The notes: generated by a model not told the origin, from the letters alone. 64,000 bases of DNA from Caballeronia glebae (GCF_001545035.1 NZ_FCOJ02000009.1:109667-173666), one strand, 5' to 3'; shown: positions 26,459-35,073, counted from the first letter of the stretch. Made by a program: numbers and translations.

Positions 26459-27751
26459 CTAGCAGATCACCTCCATCGTCTCGCCAAACGGTGCCTTGCG
26501 GGCGCGCGTCAGTGGCGTGGTCGATGCCCACAGCACCGGGTAGTGCGGCGCGACAGTCGGGAAGCGCCCAACCATATCTGTCAGATAGACCAGAAAGGCA
26601 GGGTTCATACCGTCTTCCGCGACTCGATTGAACGGGTCGACGAACGCCGTCCCGCCGCCACCACGCACGGGCTTGATCTCCGGTGAGTCGCCTCGCTCGA
26701 AGATCTGCACCTGCGTCACGCGCGTGTCGCAATCCATCACGATCAAGCGCGCGGGCTTCAACGAATGGAAGACCGCGAGGATCTCCGCGTCGAACTGCGC
26801 CTGCGTCTCGTCGAACACCGAACCGCTGGAGTCACGCACGAAGACCGCGTCGCCGATCGCCGGTGTATGCAGCGACGGCAGATAGAAGCCGAGATGCAGA
26901 TACCGGCGATTCGGCGCCGCGAAGCTGTAGTCCGACGGCGACGACTGCTGCGCGAAGCGATGCAACACCGCCCGCCAGTCCACCACAGGCCGTACCGCTT
27001 CACCGGCCATCGCCTGCAGATCGCCGGGGAGCTTGCCGCGCATCGCGGCCGCTTTCGCGGCTTGCGTGACGGCAACCTTCCACTCCGCTTCCTTTACCGG
27101 CTTGTCCGGACCGTTGAAGGGCCGCACTTCGCCGAATGAGCCGGGTTTCGCTGGCTGATCGGCCGGCGACTGACCCGGCGCCGTGCCGCTCTGGCCACCT
27201 GGCTTCGGAACCTGCCCGCCGTTCGGCTGCTGCTGGTCTTGCGGACCCGGCTGCGGCTGCTGTTGCGGCTGCTGGTTCTGCGGCTGCTGGTTCTGGTGCG
27301 GAGGCTGTTGCTGCTTTTCCTTCGCCTCCTGCGTCAGCAAACCGTAGATCTCCTCGGCCGACTTGCCTGTGTAGCGCGGATCGACGAGCGCCCCTTTCGG
27401 CAGAACCATGCCCGACGACAGCACGATCGGGTTGATCGCGTAGTCGCAGGCATCGTTCCATCGGTCGGGATCGCGCGCGCCCTGACGCCAGCAGTGGCCA
27501 TTGGCCACGTGCAGCACCTCGTGCGCAACGACGCCGCGCACTTCAAGGTCGCTCAGCGACTCCATATACGTCGGGTTGTAGCCCAGCGTCTCGCCGTCGA
27601 CCCAAAACGTCTTGGCCGACGGATCCTCGCGAACATTCAATCGGAGCGCGAGCGCCCCGAAGAAAGGTTGCGAGAGAACGAGCTCGGTCCGCTGCCGGGC
27701 AATGCGCGGATGGACCGCGCTACTGCCCAGTACAACATCGGTGCGGTCCAT
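26459..27751 (-). CDS. VWA-like protein with metallopeptidase domain (DUF2201-like)
   Basis: A 430-residue two-domain protein. The N-terminal putative metallopeptidase domain has HEVLH at 77-81 and another His at 86. A low-complexity Gln/Pro linker (about 140-200) follows, then a C-terminal VWA-like domain with DSSGS (about 300) and a later TD motif. This is the usual partner of MoxR-type AAA ATPases, here at 28785-29810, with a DUF3150 gene between. Such sets are thought to remodel or insert metals or cofactors into targets; the target is unknown. Confidence 0.85.
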   Translation of the reverse strand: MDRTDVVLGSSAVHPRIARQRTELVLSQPFFGALALRLNVREDPSAKTFWVDGETLGYNPTYMESLSDLEVRGVVAHEVLHVANGHCWRQGARDPDRWNDACDYAINPIVLSSGMVLPKGALVDPRYTGKSAEEIYGLLTQEAKEKQQQPPHQNQQPQNQQPQQQPQPGPQDQQQPNGGQVPKPGGQSGTAPGQSPADQPAKPGSFGEVRPFNGPDKPVKEAEWKVAVTQAAKAAAMRGKLPGDLQAMAGEAVRPVVDWRAVLHRFAQQSSPSDYSFAAPNRRYLHLGFYLPSLHTPAIGDAVFVRDSSGSVFDETQAQFDAEILAVFHSLKPARLIVMDCDTRVTQVQIFERGDSPEIKPVRGGGGTAFVDPFNRVAEDGMNPAFLVYLTDMVGRFPTVAPHYPVLWASTTPLTRARKAPFGETMEVIC

Positions 27752-27760
27752 GACGCCCCC

Positions 27761-28675
27761 TTATGCGACGAGGCGCAGTTGGCTCGCGTGCGCCGATTCG
27801 ATTTCCATCGGCTCCGGCTGCATGCCCATGAACGCGGCCATCAGCCCTTCGATCTCCTGTGCCTTGCTGGCCACCTGAGAACGAAGCACGCGCGAGTCCT
27901 TCAATTCCGCTCCCGTGTGCACGGCCAGATGCGTCTTGGCCTGCTCGAGGATGTGCGTGAGCTGCGGGTCGTTCGCGAAGTTCAGCTTCGGCAGCAAGGC
28001 GCACAGTTCGCGCACGTTGTTGGCGACGTCCAGTCGGACGTTGCCCGTCGCGTACAGCCGATTGGCCATCTGCGACACGGCTTCGTACAGACGCCGCACC
28101 AGATCCTCGTTCGCGGTCGCGATCGAGGCCAGAACGTGCTGGTCCAGTTCGCTCTTGAGCGTGTTGAGCACGTTCGCCGGAAGCTCGACGCCGAACTGGC
28201 TCGCGTCGGGAAACGGCAGAACGGCCATCTTCACGCCGAACTTCGTGGTCAGCTCAGCGAGGGTCGGATAGTCCGCCTCGTTGAACAGCCCATTCAGTTC
28301 TTCGCGAGCCGCCTCCTTCAAGTTCAGGTAGTCGGTCAAGAACACGGAGACCGCCAAGTCGAACTCGTCTTTCAACGAGCGCATCTTTTCGGCGAAGTCC
28401 ATGTAGACCATCGTCGGCAGCAGTCGCACGCCCAACTGGTCGTACTTCAGGGTGTGGTCGTAGAAGTACGAGCGGATGCGGCCGGCGAGCGTCACGACTT
28501 CTGCGAAGCTCGGCGCGTGCTCGGGCAACAGGCGTTTGTTGAATCTGCCGATGCCCTTCGCGTGGTGCTTGCTCTCGACTTCCTGCGTCACCTTGCCGTC
28601 GAAACGGCGGGCGACCCAGGTAGAAATCGTGACGGAGCAAAGCATGACCTTCGATTGAATGGAAGTGATGTCCAT
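27761..28675 (-). CDS. DUF3150 family protein
   Basis: A 304-residue helical protein. Its composition, the start MDITSIQSKVMLCSVTISTW and its place between a MoxR ATPase and a VWA protein fit DUF3150. I use the ATG at 28675 (GAGG upstream) rather than longer frames. Function is unknown; it may be the substrate adaptor of the ATPase/VWA pair. Confidence 0.75.
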   Translation of the reverse strand: MDITSIQSKVMLCSVTISTWVARRFDGKVTQEVESKHHAKGIGRFNKRLLPEHAPSFAEVVTLAGRIRSYFYDHTLKYDQLGVRLLPTMVYMDFAEKMRSLKDEFDLAVSVFLTDYLNLKEAAREELNGLFNEADYPTLAELTTKFGVKMAVLPFPDASQFGVELPANVLNTLKSELDQHVLASIATANEDLVRRLYEAVSQMANRLYATGNVRLDVANNVRELCALLPKLNFANDPQLTHILEQAKTHLAVHTGAELKDSRVLRSQVASKAQEIEGLMAAFMGMQPEPMEIESAHASQLRLVA

Positions 28676-28711
28676 GAGAAAACCTCGTAGAAATGGATTG
28701 GATGAAGCCAA

Positions 28712-28749
28712 GAAAAAAGGCCCTGTGCGTCCGAAGACGCAACAGGGCC
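28712..28749 (-). terminator. terminator inside the MoxR-DUF3150-VWA set
   Basis: GGCCCUGUUGCGUC-UUCG-GACGCACAGGGCC followed by six U's, between the ATPase gene and the DUF3150 gene. It would uncouple their levels. Confidence 0.8.
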
Positions 28750-28784
28750 AACATGGGTGATGCTGAGAAAGGGGTATTGCGTGA

Positions 28785-29810
28785 TTACTCGCCGCGGATG
28801 ATCTTGCCGATCTCTCCGCCTTGCGCGCCAATGAAGGCATACGAGTTCTGGATCTGCGGCGTGCGCTGAACTGCATCGCGCACCAGCAGCGCCGCGAACT
28901 CGCGGTGCCCTTCACCGATCAGACGCTCGGTGTAGCGCACGACGCGATCGAAGTTGTTTTCGTTCGCGCGTGCGGCAAGCGCGGCCGCGATCGCGTACAA
29001 CGCCGAAGGCGTCGTCGGAACCATGGCCGTGTCGGGCGCGAGAAGAATCGCGTCCGGATTCGGCAGCTCGCGGAAGATCTGGAGAAACGCGACCAGTTCC
29101 GTCGCGGCACCCTCTCCCACCGAACCGGCGTAGGAGATGTGTTCCAGGTGCTTGGGGACTACTTCCATGGTTCTCGCCACGAACCCCCAGCTACGCGGGC
29201 TCGGTGCATTCTCGATATCGCGCGACGTCTTCTGCACGGACAGCAAGTCCGGACGGAAGCGCAGGAACGCGATGAGTGCCGGCGGGATGTTTTCTCGCAC
29301 GGCCCACTGCGTCCAGTCGTCGATCGTCGGTTCGAGTTCCACCACGGTGGCGAAACGCGAGATCACCGGATCGAGAATCCCGGAGACACCGGCGTTGTCG
29401 GTACGGCGGTTCGTGGCCGCGAGGAACGTGACCTGCGGTGGCAGGATGTGCTCGCCGACGCGCCGCGCGAGCAGCAACTGCATCTTTGCGGCTTGCACGG
29501 CGGGCGAGGCCTGCCCAAGGTCATCCAGGAACCAGATCAGCGGGCGTCTGGCCGTCATCGCGCGCTCCAAATCCCCGAACGGCAGGAACTTGGCGGTCGT
29601 GCCGTCGGGCGAAGGAAACGGCAACCCTTTCGAGTCGGTCGGATCCTCGACAACCGGGTGGCTGATCAGCAGTTCGTGATCAGTCGCATGCGCGGTCTGT
29701 TCGACGATGTCGCTCTTGCCGATGCCGGGGCGGCCAGTGATGAGCACCGGCAGACGCTTCGGCACGTACAGCGAGAGGAGTTCGGTGAGTTGGGCGGGCG
29801 TGACTTTCAT
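28785..29810 (-). CDS. MoxR/CbbQ-type AAA+ ATPase
   Basis: A 341-residue AAA+ ATPase of the MoxR group. Walker A GRPGIGKS is at 26-33 and Walker [12 protein letters not shown] at 91-101, with sensor I FLAATNRR (about 128-135) following. MoxR ATPases act with VWA proteins as chaperone-like remodelers. The leader (29811-29930) is the clearest case of the two leader modules in series, separated by a terminator. Confidence 0.92.
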   Translation of the reverse strand: MKVTPAQLTELLSLYVPKRLPVLITGRPGIGKSDIVEQTAHATDHELLISHPVVEDPTDSKGLPFPSPDGTTAKFLPFGDLERAMTARRPLIWFLDDLGQASPAVQAAKMQLLLARRVGEHILPPQVTFLAATNRRTDNAGVSGILDPVISRFATVVELEPTIDDWTQWAVRENIPPALIAFLRFRPDLLSVQKTSRDIENAPSPRSWGFVARTMEVVPKHLEHISYAGSVGEGAATELVAFLQIFRELPNPDAILLAPDTAMVPTTPSALYAIAAALAARANENNFDRVVRYTERLIGEGHREFAALLVRDAVQRTPQIQNSYAFIGAQGGEIGKIIRGE

Positions 29811-29841
29811 GATGGCTTCCAGAGAGAAGCCCCATAAAGAC

Positions 29842-29872
29842 TACGCCCGTAGGGACGTGGTCCCTTAGGGGC
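29842..29872 (-). promoter_or_regulatory. leader pseudoknot B5
   Basis: CCCUAAGGGA/UCCCUACGGG stem with a small internal loop; loop ACG pairs with CGU downstream. It ends about 32 bases before the start at 29810. Confidence 0.55.
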
Positions 29873-29879
29873 AGATATG

Positions 29880-29902
29880 AAAAAGCCGGCTCGTAGCCGG
29901 CT
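29880..29902 (-). terminator. terminator directly after motif A3
   Basis: AGCCGGCU-ACG-AGCCGGCU followed by UUUUC, 2 bases after A3 and before B5, inside the leader of the AAA+ gene. Confidence 0.75.
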
Positions 29903-29903
29903 T

Positions 29904-29930
29904 GGTCGATGCGTCGGTGACGCGGGTGAT
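29904..29930 (-). promoter_or_regulatory. leader motif A3
   Basis: AUCACCC-GCGUC-ACC-GACGC-AUCGACC. A TACACT -10-like box lies about 10 bases upstream. Confidence 0.65.
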
Positions 29931-30019
29931 AGATGCAGTGTAGGGGTCGGGCGGTCAGACAATCTGTGGAAAGGTCACTATTTCGCATCGTCTTAAGCTT
30001 TGGCGCTGGCGCAACCGAC

Positions 30020-30047
30020 GAAAAAAAACCCGGCACGTAGCCGGGTT
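30020..30047 (-). terminator. terminator of 30061-31578
   Basis: AACCCGGC-UACGU-GCCGGGUU followed by U's, 14 bases after the stop codon. Confidence 0.85.
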
Positions 30048-30060
30048 CGTCGAAGGTGAA

Positions 30061-31578
30061 TTAGCTCGCGCGCTGTTCGAGCGCCACGCGTGCGTAGGCG
30101 AGCGTACCGTCGTTTGCACGAAGCGATACCTGCAACTGCCGCACAGGATCTGCGAGCGCGTAGCGCACGCTCGTCCCCTGCCGCAGGCTGACGATCTGCG
30201 AGAAGCCGTCGGCGATCGTGCGATCTACCCACTCCGCACCGGTCAGCACCGCGCCGTCTTCCGCACGAACGCGCGACATCTCAGCCGCTTCGCGAGCGCG
30301 AGCGACCTCGCGGGCGACGCGCCTCGCCTCACGTTGGGAAACCGACGACGCCTCCCACTCTGCTTGCTGCGCGGCGTCCATACCTGCCAGTTGAAAAATG
30401 CCCCGGCGCCGAGCCGCGGCGCGAACGCCGATGAGCTTGATCCCGAACACCTCGCGCACCGCTTGCTTGCTCGCGCGGTTCGCATCGTCGGGCCGGTCCA
30501 GGATACTGAGGAGATAGGACATGTCGGCCGTCTGCACTGCCTTCGCAAACTCGTTGGCGAAAGTATGCGTGTGCCTGCCGTGATCGAGAATGGCCAGTTG
30601 CGAGTCCAGTTGGAAGCGGCGGGCGCTGATGCTGCCCGACTTCCGCGCCTTCTCGAGTTCCGCTAGCCGGTTATCACGCGCGCTGTCGGCGAGCGTGCGC
30701 CGCAGTACCTCCGCAAACTGGCAGGTCGGTAGGCCGACATCGACGGGCTTCTGGTACGCCTCAGGCAAAGGATGCGCTTCGAGAATGCCCTTCGCGTACA
30801 GCAGGTCGTCGACTTCGACCGTCGTTGGCGAGTTCGGCACGAGACCCATCAGCATCGAGAGCAGCGCGGCATTGTCAGAGGTGATCGCCTGCTTCGAATG
30901 GCGCATCACCGTTGCGAGCGGCACGAGCTTCGCAAGCGGCAACGCACCACGCAACTCCGGCACCGCGAGAAGCGGCTTGGCCCATTGCAAGTCGGAATCG
31001 AACTTCGACAACGAAACGTAGTCATCGATCACCGCCTGCGGAACGGGCTTGCCCGCCGCGAGCGCGTAGGCCACATGAACCTCGTGCCGACCGTTGCTCT
31101 GTCGATTGTCCAGCACTGGGCCGGCGTAGCGAAAGCCGAACCGACGCTCGGACTCGTCCTGCAGCAGCTCGAACAGGTCCAGCCCGCGACGGCCGCTCTT
31201 AGCTGCCTCTTCGTTGGCTTGCGCAATCTGATCCGAGGAGAACAAATACAGCGGCTCCCGTGCCAGATCAAAAGCCAGATAGAGCAGTTGCCAGTGCTCG
31301 CGCCGGATTTGCCACGGCTCGAGCGCGGCGAACGACGGTCTGAAGTAAGCCGCGTCGATCTCGTCGATGAGCGACAGGAAGAGGCTTGTCGCCGTTCCGG
31401 GCCGACGAACGGTCAGCTTGCCGTTGTAGCGGGTAACGGTTACAGGATAGGCGAAGAACGTGAGCGCGATCTCTGCCGCGTCGACTGCTGCGACGCTCGC
31501 GTCGTCTCGCAGGAAACGGAGTACTTCGAGCATCGTAGGGAACGAGTGGGCGGAGCCCGAGAAGGAAAGCTGGTACAT
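30061..31578 (-). CDS. hypothetical protein, 505 aa
   Basis: No family recognised despite the length. It is soluble, has no P-loop, and carries a strongly charged Arg/Ala/Glu helical stretch near residues 405-435 that may be a coiled coil. GAGG precedes the ATG at 31578. It has its own leader pseudoknot (B6) and terminator, so it appears to be a monocistronic unit. Confidence 0.75.
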   Translation of the reverse strand: MYQLSFSGSAHSFPTMLEVLRFLRDDASVAAVDAAEIALTFFAYPVTVTRYNGKLTVRRPGTATSLFLSLIDEIDAAYFRPSFAALEPWQIRREHWQLLYLAFDLAREPLYLFSSDQIAQANEEAAKSGRRGLDLFELLQDESERRFGFRYAGPVLDNRQSNGRHEVHVAYALAAGKPVPQAVIDDYVSLSKFDSDLQWAKPLLAVPELRGALPLAKLVPLATVMRHSKQAITSDNAALLSMLMGLVPNSPTTVEVDDLLYAKGILEAHPLPEAYQKPVDVGLPTCQFAEVLRRTLADSARDNRLAELEKARKSGSISARRFQLDSQLAILDHGRHTHTFANEFAKAVQTADMSYLLSILDRPDDANRASKQAVREVFGIKLIGVRAAARRRGIFQLAGMDAAQQAEWEASSVSQREARRVAREVARAREAAEMSRVRAEDGAVLTGAEWVDRTIADGFSQIVSLRQGTSVRYALADPVRQLQVSLRANDGTLAYARVALEQRAS

Positions 31579-31605
31579 GTCGATTGCCTCAGAGAAAATG
31601 CGGGC

Positions 31606-31639
31606 AATCGCACCCTGTCGGGTCGATGCCCGGCAAGGG
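31606..31639 (-). promoter_or_regulatory. leader pseudoknot B6
   Basis: CCCU/AGGG and CGGG/CCCG form the outer stem; loop AUCG pairs with downstream CGAU. It ends about 28 bases before the start at 31578. Confidence 0.6.
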
Positions 31640-31678
31640 TTAAGTGCGCCGAATGGCGCTGGATGAGTTGAGAAGCTA

Positions 31679-32137
31679 TTAGGCCGCGTCGATTAGTCGG
31701 GCGATCAGACGCGCGAGCGACCACGCGTGGTCAATCGAAAACACCTTCGCGCGGAGCAACGGCATGATCGCGTAGGTGCGGTCGAGCGAGTAGCTAAGCT
31801 GCGGGCGGCTGACGAAGTCCACATGGACGATCCAGCCTTCGGAGTTGCCGATGCACACCGACACGGAAATGCGGTCATATGCCGCCGGTTCAGGCCACGG
31901 TCTGCTGTGGCGTGCTCCGTACATGGCTTCGTTGGCGTCGTCCTGCAAGTTCGCGTGACAAAGCCACTCCGGTTCGAGCTCCGTTCCACGCACGAAGCGG
32001 CACAGGTCCTGGAAGACCTGATCGACCGTTTTGCCGTCGGTGTCCAGCCGGGCGACTGACTTGATATCGACTACGCCATCGGCGCTGATACCGTTGGTGA
32101 CAGCGTCCGACAGCACATCGGCGGTTGCTTGAGACAT
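31679..32137 (-). CDS. hypothetical protein, 152 aa
   Basis: No family recognised. Soluble protein with a central Trp/His-containing segment (GWIVHVDFVSRPQL). AGGAG lies 7 bases before the ATG at 32137. A terminator sits directly upstream (32155-32175), so it may have its own promoter or depend on read-through. Confidence 0.7.
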   Translation of the reverse strand: MSQATADVLSDAVTNGISADGVVDIKSVARLDTDGKTVDQVFQDLCRFVRGTELEPEWLCHANLQDDANEAMYGARHSRPWPEPAAYDRISVSVCIGNSEGWIVHVDFVSRPQLSYSLDRTYAIMPLLRAKVFSIDHAWSLARLIARLIDAA

Positions 32138-32154
32138 AACCAGCTCCTGAAATG

Positions 32155-32175
32155 AAAAACGCGCCCGAGGGCGCG
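32155..32175 (-). terminator. terminator before 31679-32137
   Basis: CGCGCCC-UC-GGGCGCG followed by UUUUU in the minus transcript. Confidence 0.65.
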
Positions 32176-32193
32176 CTAGAAAAAGAAAAGTCG

Positions 32194-32221
32194 AAAAAAA
32201 ACCGCACCCAAGGGTGCGGTT
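32194..32221 (-). terminator. terminator after the 36-aa gene
   Basis: AACCGCACCC-UU-GGGUGCGGUU followed by eight U's, 33 bases after the small gene's stop. Confidence 0.8.
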
Positions 32222-32253
32222 CTGTCTGTGGACTCAGCTTACGCTGTGTCGAA

Positions 32254-32364
32254 TCATTTGCCCCAATCGCGCTCGCGATCGGCTTTGCGACCGTTATTCG
32301 CGGTCCACATGAAGAAAGCCGCGATGGACACGCCAAGCACTACCGTAAAAATTGTTGCGCCCAC
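32254..32364 (-). CDS. small membrane protein, 36 aa
   Basis: A GTG-started frame with a good AAAGGAG site 6 bases upstream, lying inside the end of the preceding gene. It encodes MGATIFTVVLGVSIAAFFMW followed by a charged tail (RKADRERDWGK): a single-pass membrane microprotein. It is three bases from the preceding stop and is followed by a terminator, so it is the last gene of a small operon. Confidence 0.6.
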   Translation of the reverse strand: MGATIFTVVLGVSIAAFFMWTANNGRKADRERDWGK

Positions 32365-32365
32365 G

Positions 32366-32830
32366 TCATTCTCCTTTCATCACGTAATGGCCTGCGTACC
32401 ACAATACTACTCCAAGGGCAGCCAGTGCGCTCGTACCTGCAATCGTCAGCGGATCCCAAGACGACGCCGAATGCGCGTAGCCGACTGCACCGCCGATCGA
32501 TGCCGCCGATAGAGTATGTAGATAGCGGCCGTTTTGGTGCCGCTGGTCCCTGGATGGCGTCGCGACTGCGTGCAGCAGCCGGCGGAAGCCAGGACCGGGT
32601 TCGGGGGGAATTGATACCAAATACCCGCCGTCGCCCGCCATGTTCACCGGCAAGACATCGCCCTTGTACTCAAGACTGAACGACGGCGAGCACTCCGACT
32701 CCTCCATCTTGCCGAGTAGCCCGAGTACGCGCGGCGCAAGATGAACTTGGCCTGTCGCAGGATCGAGAGTGACCCGGTCCACGATCGTGGTGCCGGAGCT
32801 GTACTCGATTTTCACCTTGGCCAGTTTCAT
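32366..32830 (-). CDS. hypothetical membrane protein, 154 aa
   Basis: No family recognised. About 105 soluble residues are followed by two weak hydrophobic segments (about 107-125 and 128-148), so it is probably tail-anchored. I start at 32830, where the ATG overlaps the preceding stop by 4 bases and GGAGG is upstream. Confidence 0.7.
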   Translation of the reverse strand: MKLAKVKIEYSSGTTIVDRVTLDPATGQVHLAPRVLGLLGKMEESECSPSFSLEYKGDVLPVNMAGDGGYLVSIPPEPGPGFRRLLHAVATPSRDQRHQNGRYLHTLSAASIGGAVGYAHSASSWDPLTIAGTSALAALGVVLWYAGHYVMKGE

Positions 32831-33225
32831 CGACGACCTCCGCACTTCAGGTCGATGCCACCTGCCAATCGCAGGCCGTCCAGCATCGCTCGATAGCCCG
32901 TGGGAGTTTCGAGCTGCGTCAGGGCGACGTGGTTCTCACCACCGCCCGTCAGGTCAGAGCGGCCGCGCCGGGTTCTGAAACTCAGCGCGACACCTGAACC
33001 GCCTCGACGCTCGAGCACGTCGACAAACAACGTCTCGGTGCGCAACGACACCCGTACCGCGGCGTTGCCGCGGCGCGTATCGGTGACGATTTCGTGAGCA
33101 TGCGCCGGAAGACGCAAGTCCTGAGCAACACGTCGCAAAACGCGCGTCGCATGACGTTGCAGAGCCGCTTTCGCGCCAGCATTGGCACTACTGCGGTCCG
33201 CATAGAACACTCGGGGAAATTTCAT
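32827..33225 (-). CDS. hypothetical basic protein, 132 aa
   Basis: No family recognised. A basic, Arg-rich protein (MKFPRVFYADRSSANAGAKA...). GAGG precedes the ATG at 33225, and leader pseudoknot B7 lies 21 bases upstream. It is coupled to the next gene by an ATGA overlap. Confidence 0.7.
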   Translation of the reverse strand: MKFPRVFYADRSSANAGAKAALQRHATRVLRRVAQDLRLPAHAHEIVTDTRRGNAAVRVSLRTETLFVDVLERRGGSGVALSFRTRRGRSDLTGGGENHVALTQLETPTGYRAMLDGLRLAGGIDLKCGGRR

Positions 33226-33245
33226 GATTGCCTCATTGCAGACGA

Positions 33246-33280
33246 GGCAGGTCCCTTGCGGGGAGACTGCCCCGCAAGGG
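33246..33280 (-). promoter_or_regulatory. leader pseudoknot B7
   Basis: An 11 bp perfect stem CCCUUGCGGGG/CCCCGCAAGGG; loop-side GGCAG pairs with CUGCC downstream. Among the clearest copies. Confidence 0.7.
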
Positions 33281-33330
33281 TTGGCGCGGTTTTCACCGCG
33301 CATTCAGAAGATGCGTACTGCGATGCCTGG

Positions 33331-33615
33331 TTAGAGGAATCGCGCCTTGTAAGCGTCGAGCGCTGGTTTCAAGCGTCTGAAGCTCGCGTCGCCGTAACCG
33401 TCGCTGATCCGCCCAACCTCGGCGAACATATGCGGCCGTGCGCCCGATGGGCTGAACCCAGGGTGAGACACGATTGCCGTGAACTCGTCGACGTCGCCTG
33501 CTTGCGCAGCAACTTCCACGGGAAGCATCCCGTAGAAGTTTTTGCCGTTCACATCGTTGGTCGAAGCGTCCCAGCCGCTGGTCTGGCCGTGGGTGATCAA
33601 CTGATAGTGGTTCAT
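33331..33615 (-). CDS. hypothetical protein, 94 aa
   Basis: No family recognised. Small soluble protein MNHYQLITHGQTSGWDASTN.... The ribosome site is weak (GGAT). The alternative longer frame to 33783 overlaps the lipoprotein gene and is not favoured. Confidence 0.55.
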   Translation of the reverse strand: MNHYQLITHGQTSGWDASTNDVNGKNFYGMLPVEVAAQAGDVDEFTAIVSHPGFSPSGARPHMFAEVGRISDGYGDASFRRLKPALDAYKARFL

Positions 33616-33652
33616 CGATGGTTCATCCAGTTGGTCGAGGCGTTGCCGCCAG

Positions 33653-34114
33653 TTAGTGGGTGATCCGGTAGCCGGACCCATTCGAGACGAGAAACACCTG
33701 CTGACCAACAGCGAACTGCTGATCGTCGACCTGCGTGACGACCACGGACTGACCGTTGGCGCGACGAAGGAACACTTCGACACCGCTGTGACGAGACATA
33801 GCGGCGCTTACGCGCTGAGCCACCAACCCGGAGACGGAGCCGGAAAGCGCGCCGGCAATATAGCGGCCGCTACCGTTGCCGATGACTTGCGAGCCCAGGA
33901 AGGCACCTGCTGCTGCACTGACGATCGATGCAATGCCCGACGAGCCAGAATTGCTCTCGATGGTAATCGGGCGCACGCGCAGGATGGTTGCCTGCTCGAA
34001 CTGGCCGATGCGTTGAACGTCGTAGCGCTGGTAGGTATCCGGCGAGCCGAAGTCCGCCGTGGCGCAGCCAGTCAGAACCGAAAGAAGCATCACGGAACAG
34101 AAAAACTTGATCAT
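33653..34114 (-). CDS. glycine-zipper outer-membrane lipoprotein (SlyB/Pcp-like)
   Basis: A lipoprotein of 153 residues with signal peptide and lipobox LLSVLTGC (Cys at 17). The central Gly/Ala/Ser-rich segment (about 57-103: SGIASIVSAAAGAFLGSQVI and following) is a glycine zipper, as in SlyB/Pcp proteins, which sit in the outer membrane. On a plasmid it may modify the envelope; that is inference. Confidence 0.85.
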   Translation of the reverse strand: MIKFFCSVMLLSVLTGCATADFGSPDTYQRYDVQRIGQFEQATILRVRPITIESNSGSSGIASIVSAAAGAFLGSQVIGNGSGRYIAGALSGSVSGLVAQRVSAAMSRHSGVEVFLRRANGQSVVVTQVDDQQFAVGQQVFLVSNGSGYRITH

Positions 34115-34140
34115 GGATCACCTCGATTGAATGTGAGGCA

Positions 34141-34176
34141 ATCCATTCCCGAAGGGCTGGTTTGCCCCAAAGGGAA
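34141..34176 (-). promoter_or_regulatory. leader pseudoknot B8
   Basis: UUCCC/GGGAA and GGGGC/GCCCU form the stem; loop CCA pairs with UGG downstream. It precedes the lipoprotein start (34114). Confidence 0.55.
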
Positions 34177-34212
34177 GAGAAACGGGAAATACGCAGCGAA
34201 AAGCTACGTAAG

Positions 34213-34347
34213 TCAGTGGGTGACCGAGGCGATTGCCGTCGAGACGTACACAACGACAACGAGAAACGACAGCATCTTCCAGGCTTCGGCGTCCTGCTTG
34301 GCGTACCAGGCGAGGCTGCTGAGAGCGTGTTTGAGCATCGGAAACAT
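34213..34347 (-). CDS. small membrane protein, 44 aa
   Basis: A single-pass microprotein: MFPMLKHALSSLAWYAKQD, then a hydrophobic stretch MLSFLVVVVYVSTAIASV. A GGAG site lies 7 bases before the ATG at 34347 and pseudoknot B9 precedes it, which supports it as a real gene. Confidence 0.65.
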   Translation of the reverse strand: MFPMLKHALSSLAWYAKQDAEAWKMLSFLVVVVYVSTAIASVTH

Positions 34348-34367
34348 GGGCAACTCCTGAAAAGGTA

Positions 34368-34400
34368 GGAGCCGCCCTTGATGGGAGGCTCCCATCAAGG
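34368..34400 (-). promoter_or_regulatory. leader pseudoknot B9
   Basis: 11 bp stem CCUUGAUGGGA/UCCCAUCAAGG; GGAGCC in the 5' part pairs perfectly with GGCUCC downstream. Confidence 0.65.
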
Positions 34401-34463
34401 AAAGGTTTGGACCTGAAGAAACGGCGTCCAGCAAACTGCACTGGACGCGTCATTTACGAAGAC

Positions 34464-34709
34464 CTACGAGGCGGTATGGCTGAGGTGATGCAGTCTGACA
34501 CGACCGCTTTGCACCAGATGCCGTTCGGCTTGATAGTTGAGCGAAAAGTCCCAATCCACCATTGCCGTGCCGTCGCTCCACACCGAATGAATACGACCGG
34601 TGTAAAGCTGCGGCGGACTGCCCTCGACGTCCTGACCGACCACACGCTGATTCGCCATGAAACCGTTCTTGCTGGAAACTTTGACGACAGGTGCGAGATT
34701 CCGAGACAT
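34464..34709 (-). CDS. hypothetical protein, 81 aa
   Basis: No family recognised. The central GRIHSVWSDGTAMVDWDFS has the look of a small beta-barrel (Tudor/SH3-like) segment, only a suggestion. GGAG precedes the ATG at 34709, and the leader carries A4, a terminator and B10. Confidence 0.65.
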   Translation of the reverse strand: MSRNLAPVVKVSSKNGFMANQRVVGQDVEGSPPQLYTGRIHSVWSDGTAMVDWDFSLNYQAERHLVQSGRVRLHHLSHTAS

Positions 34710-34730
34710 AGACAACTCCAAAAAAAGCAA

Positions 34731-34762
34731 TGGGAGCTGTCTCCCGGAGGGATAGGCTCCCA
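34731..34762 (-). promoter_or_regulatory. leader hairpin B10 (variant)
   Basis: GGGAGC/GCUCCC encloses UCCC/GGGA; the first strand of the usual outer stem is missing. It ends 22 bases before the start at 34709. Confidence 0.45.
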
Positions 34763-34769
34763 ACGAGAA

Positions 34770-34796
34770 GAAAAAAGGCGACCAACGAGGGTCGCC
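34770..34796 (-). terminator. terminator in the leader of 34464-34709
   Basis: GGCGACC-CUCGUU-GGUCGCC followed by UUUUUUCUUC, between motif A4 and B10. Confidence 0.75.
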
Positions 34797-34857
34797 TAGA
34801 AGATTGCCGTCATAGACGGCTGGAGAGAAAATGGTCCTCCAGCACGCTGGAGGGGTA

Positions 34858-34885
34858 GGTCGATGCGCAAAAGCGCGGGGAATGG
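34858..34885 (-). promoter_or_regulatory. leader motif A4
   Basis: CAUUCCCC-GCGC-UUUU-GCGC-AUCGACC. The stem bases differ from A3 but keep pairing. Confidence 0.65.
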
Positions 34886-34889
34886 AGCC

Positions 34890-34917
34890 AGTCTACGGAG
34901 TCCATCGCGCAGTCCAA
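34890..34917 (-). promoter_or_regulatory. predicted sigma-70 promoter for leader A4
   Basis: TTGGAC (34912-34917) and TAGACT (34890-34895) with a 16-base spacer; the start would fall at the 5' end of motif A4. Confidence 0.5.
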
Positions 34918-35044
34918 GTCGGAAAGCTCAGTAAATCGCTATGCCTTTCGCTCCAATACGGCGACGAACACTTCTCGGGCGGTCGCTTCCCGCGCGACGA
35001 ATCATCGGGAGCGGGGCCGGCAGCACGAAGCCGGGACGAAAAAA

Positions 35045-35073
35045 AGCGCCAGCTCCATTTCTGAAGCGGCGCT
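35045..35073 (-). terminator. terminator downstream of A-like motif
   Basis: AGCGCC...GGCGCU hairpin followed by seven U's in the minus transcript. Confidence 0.6.
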
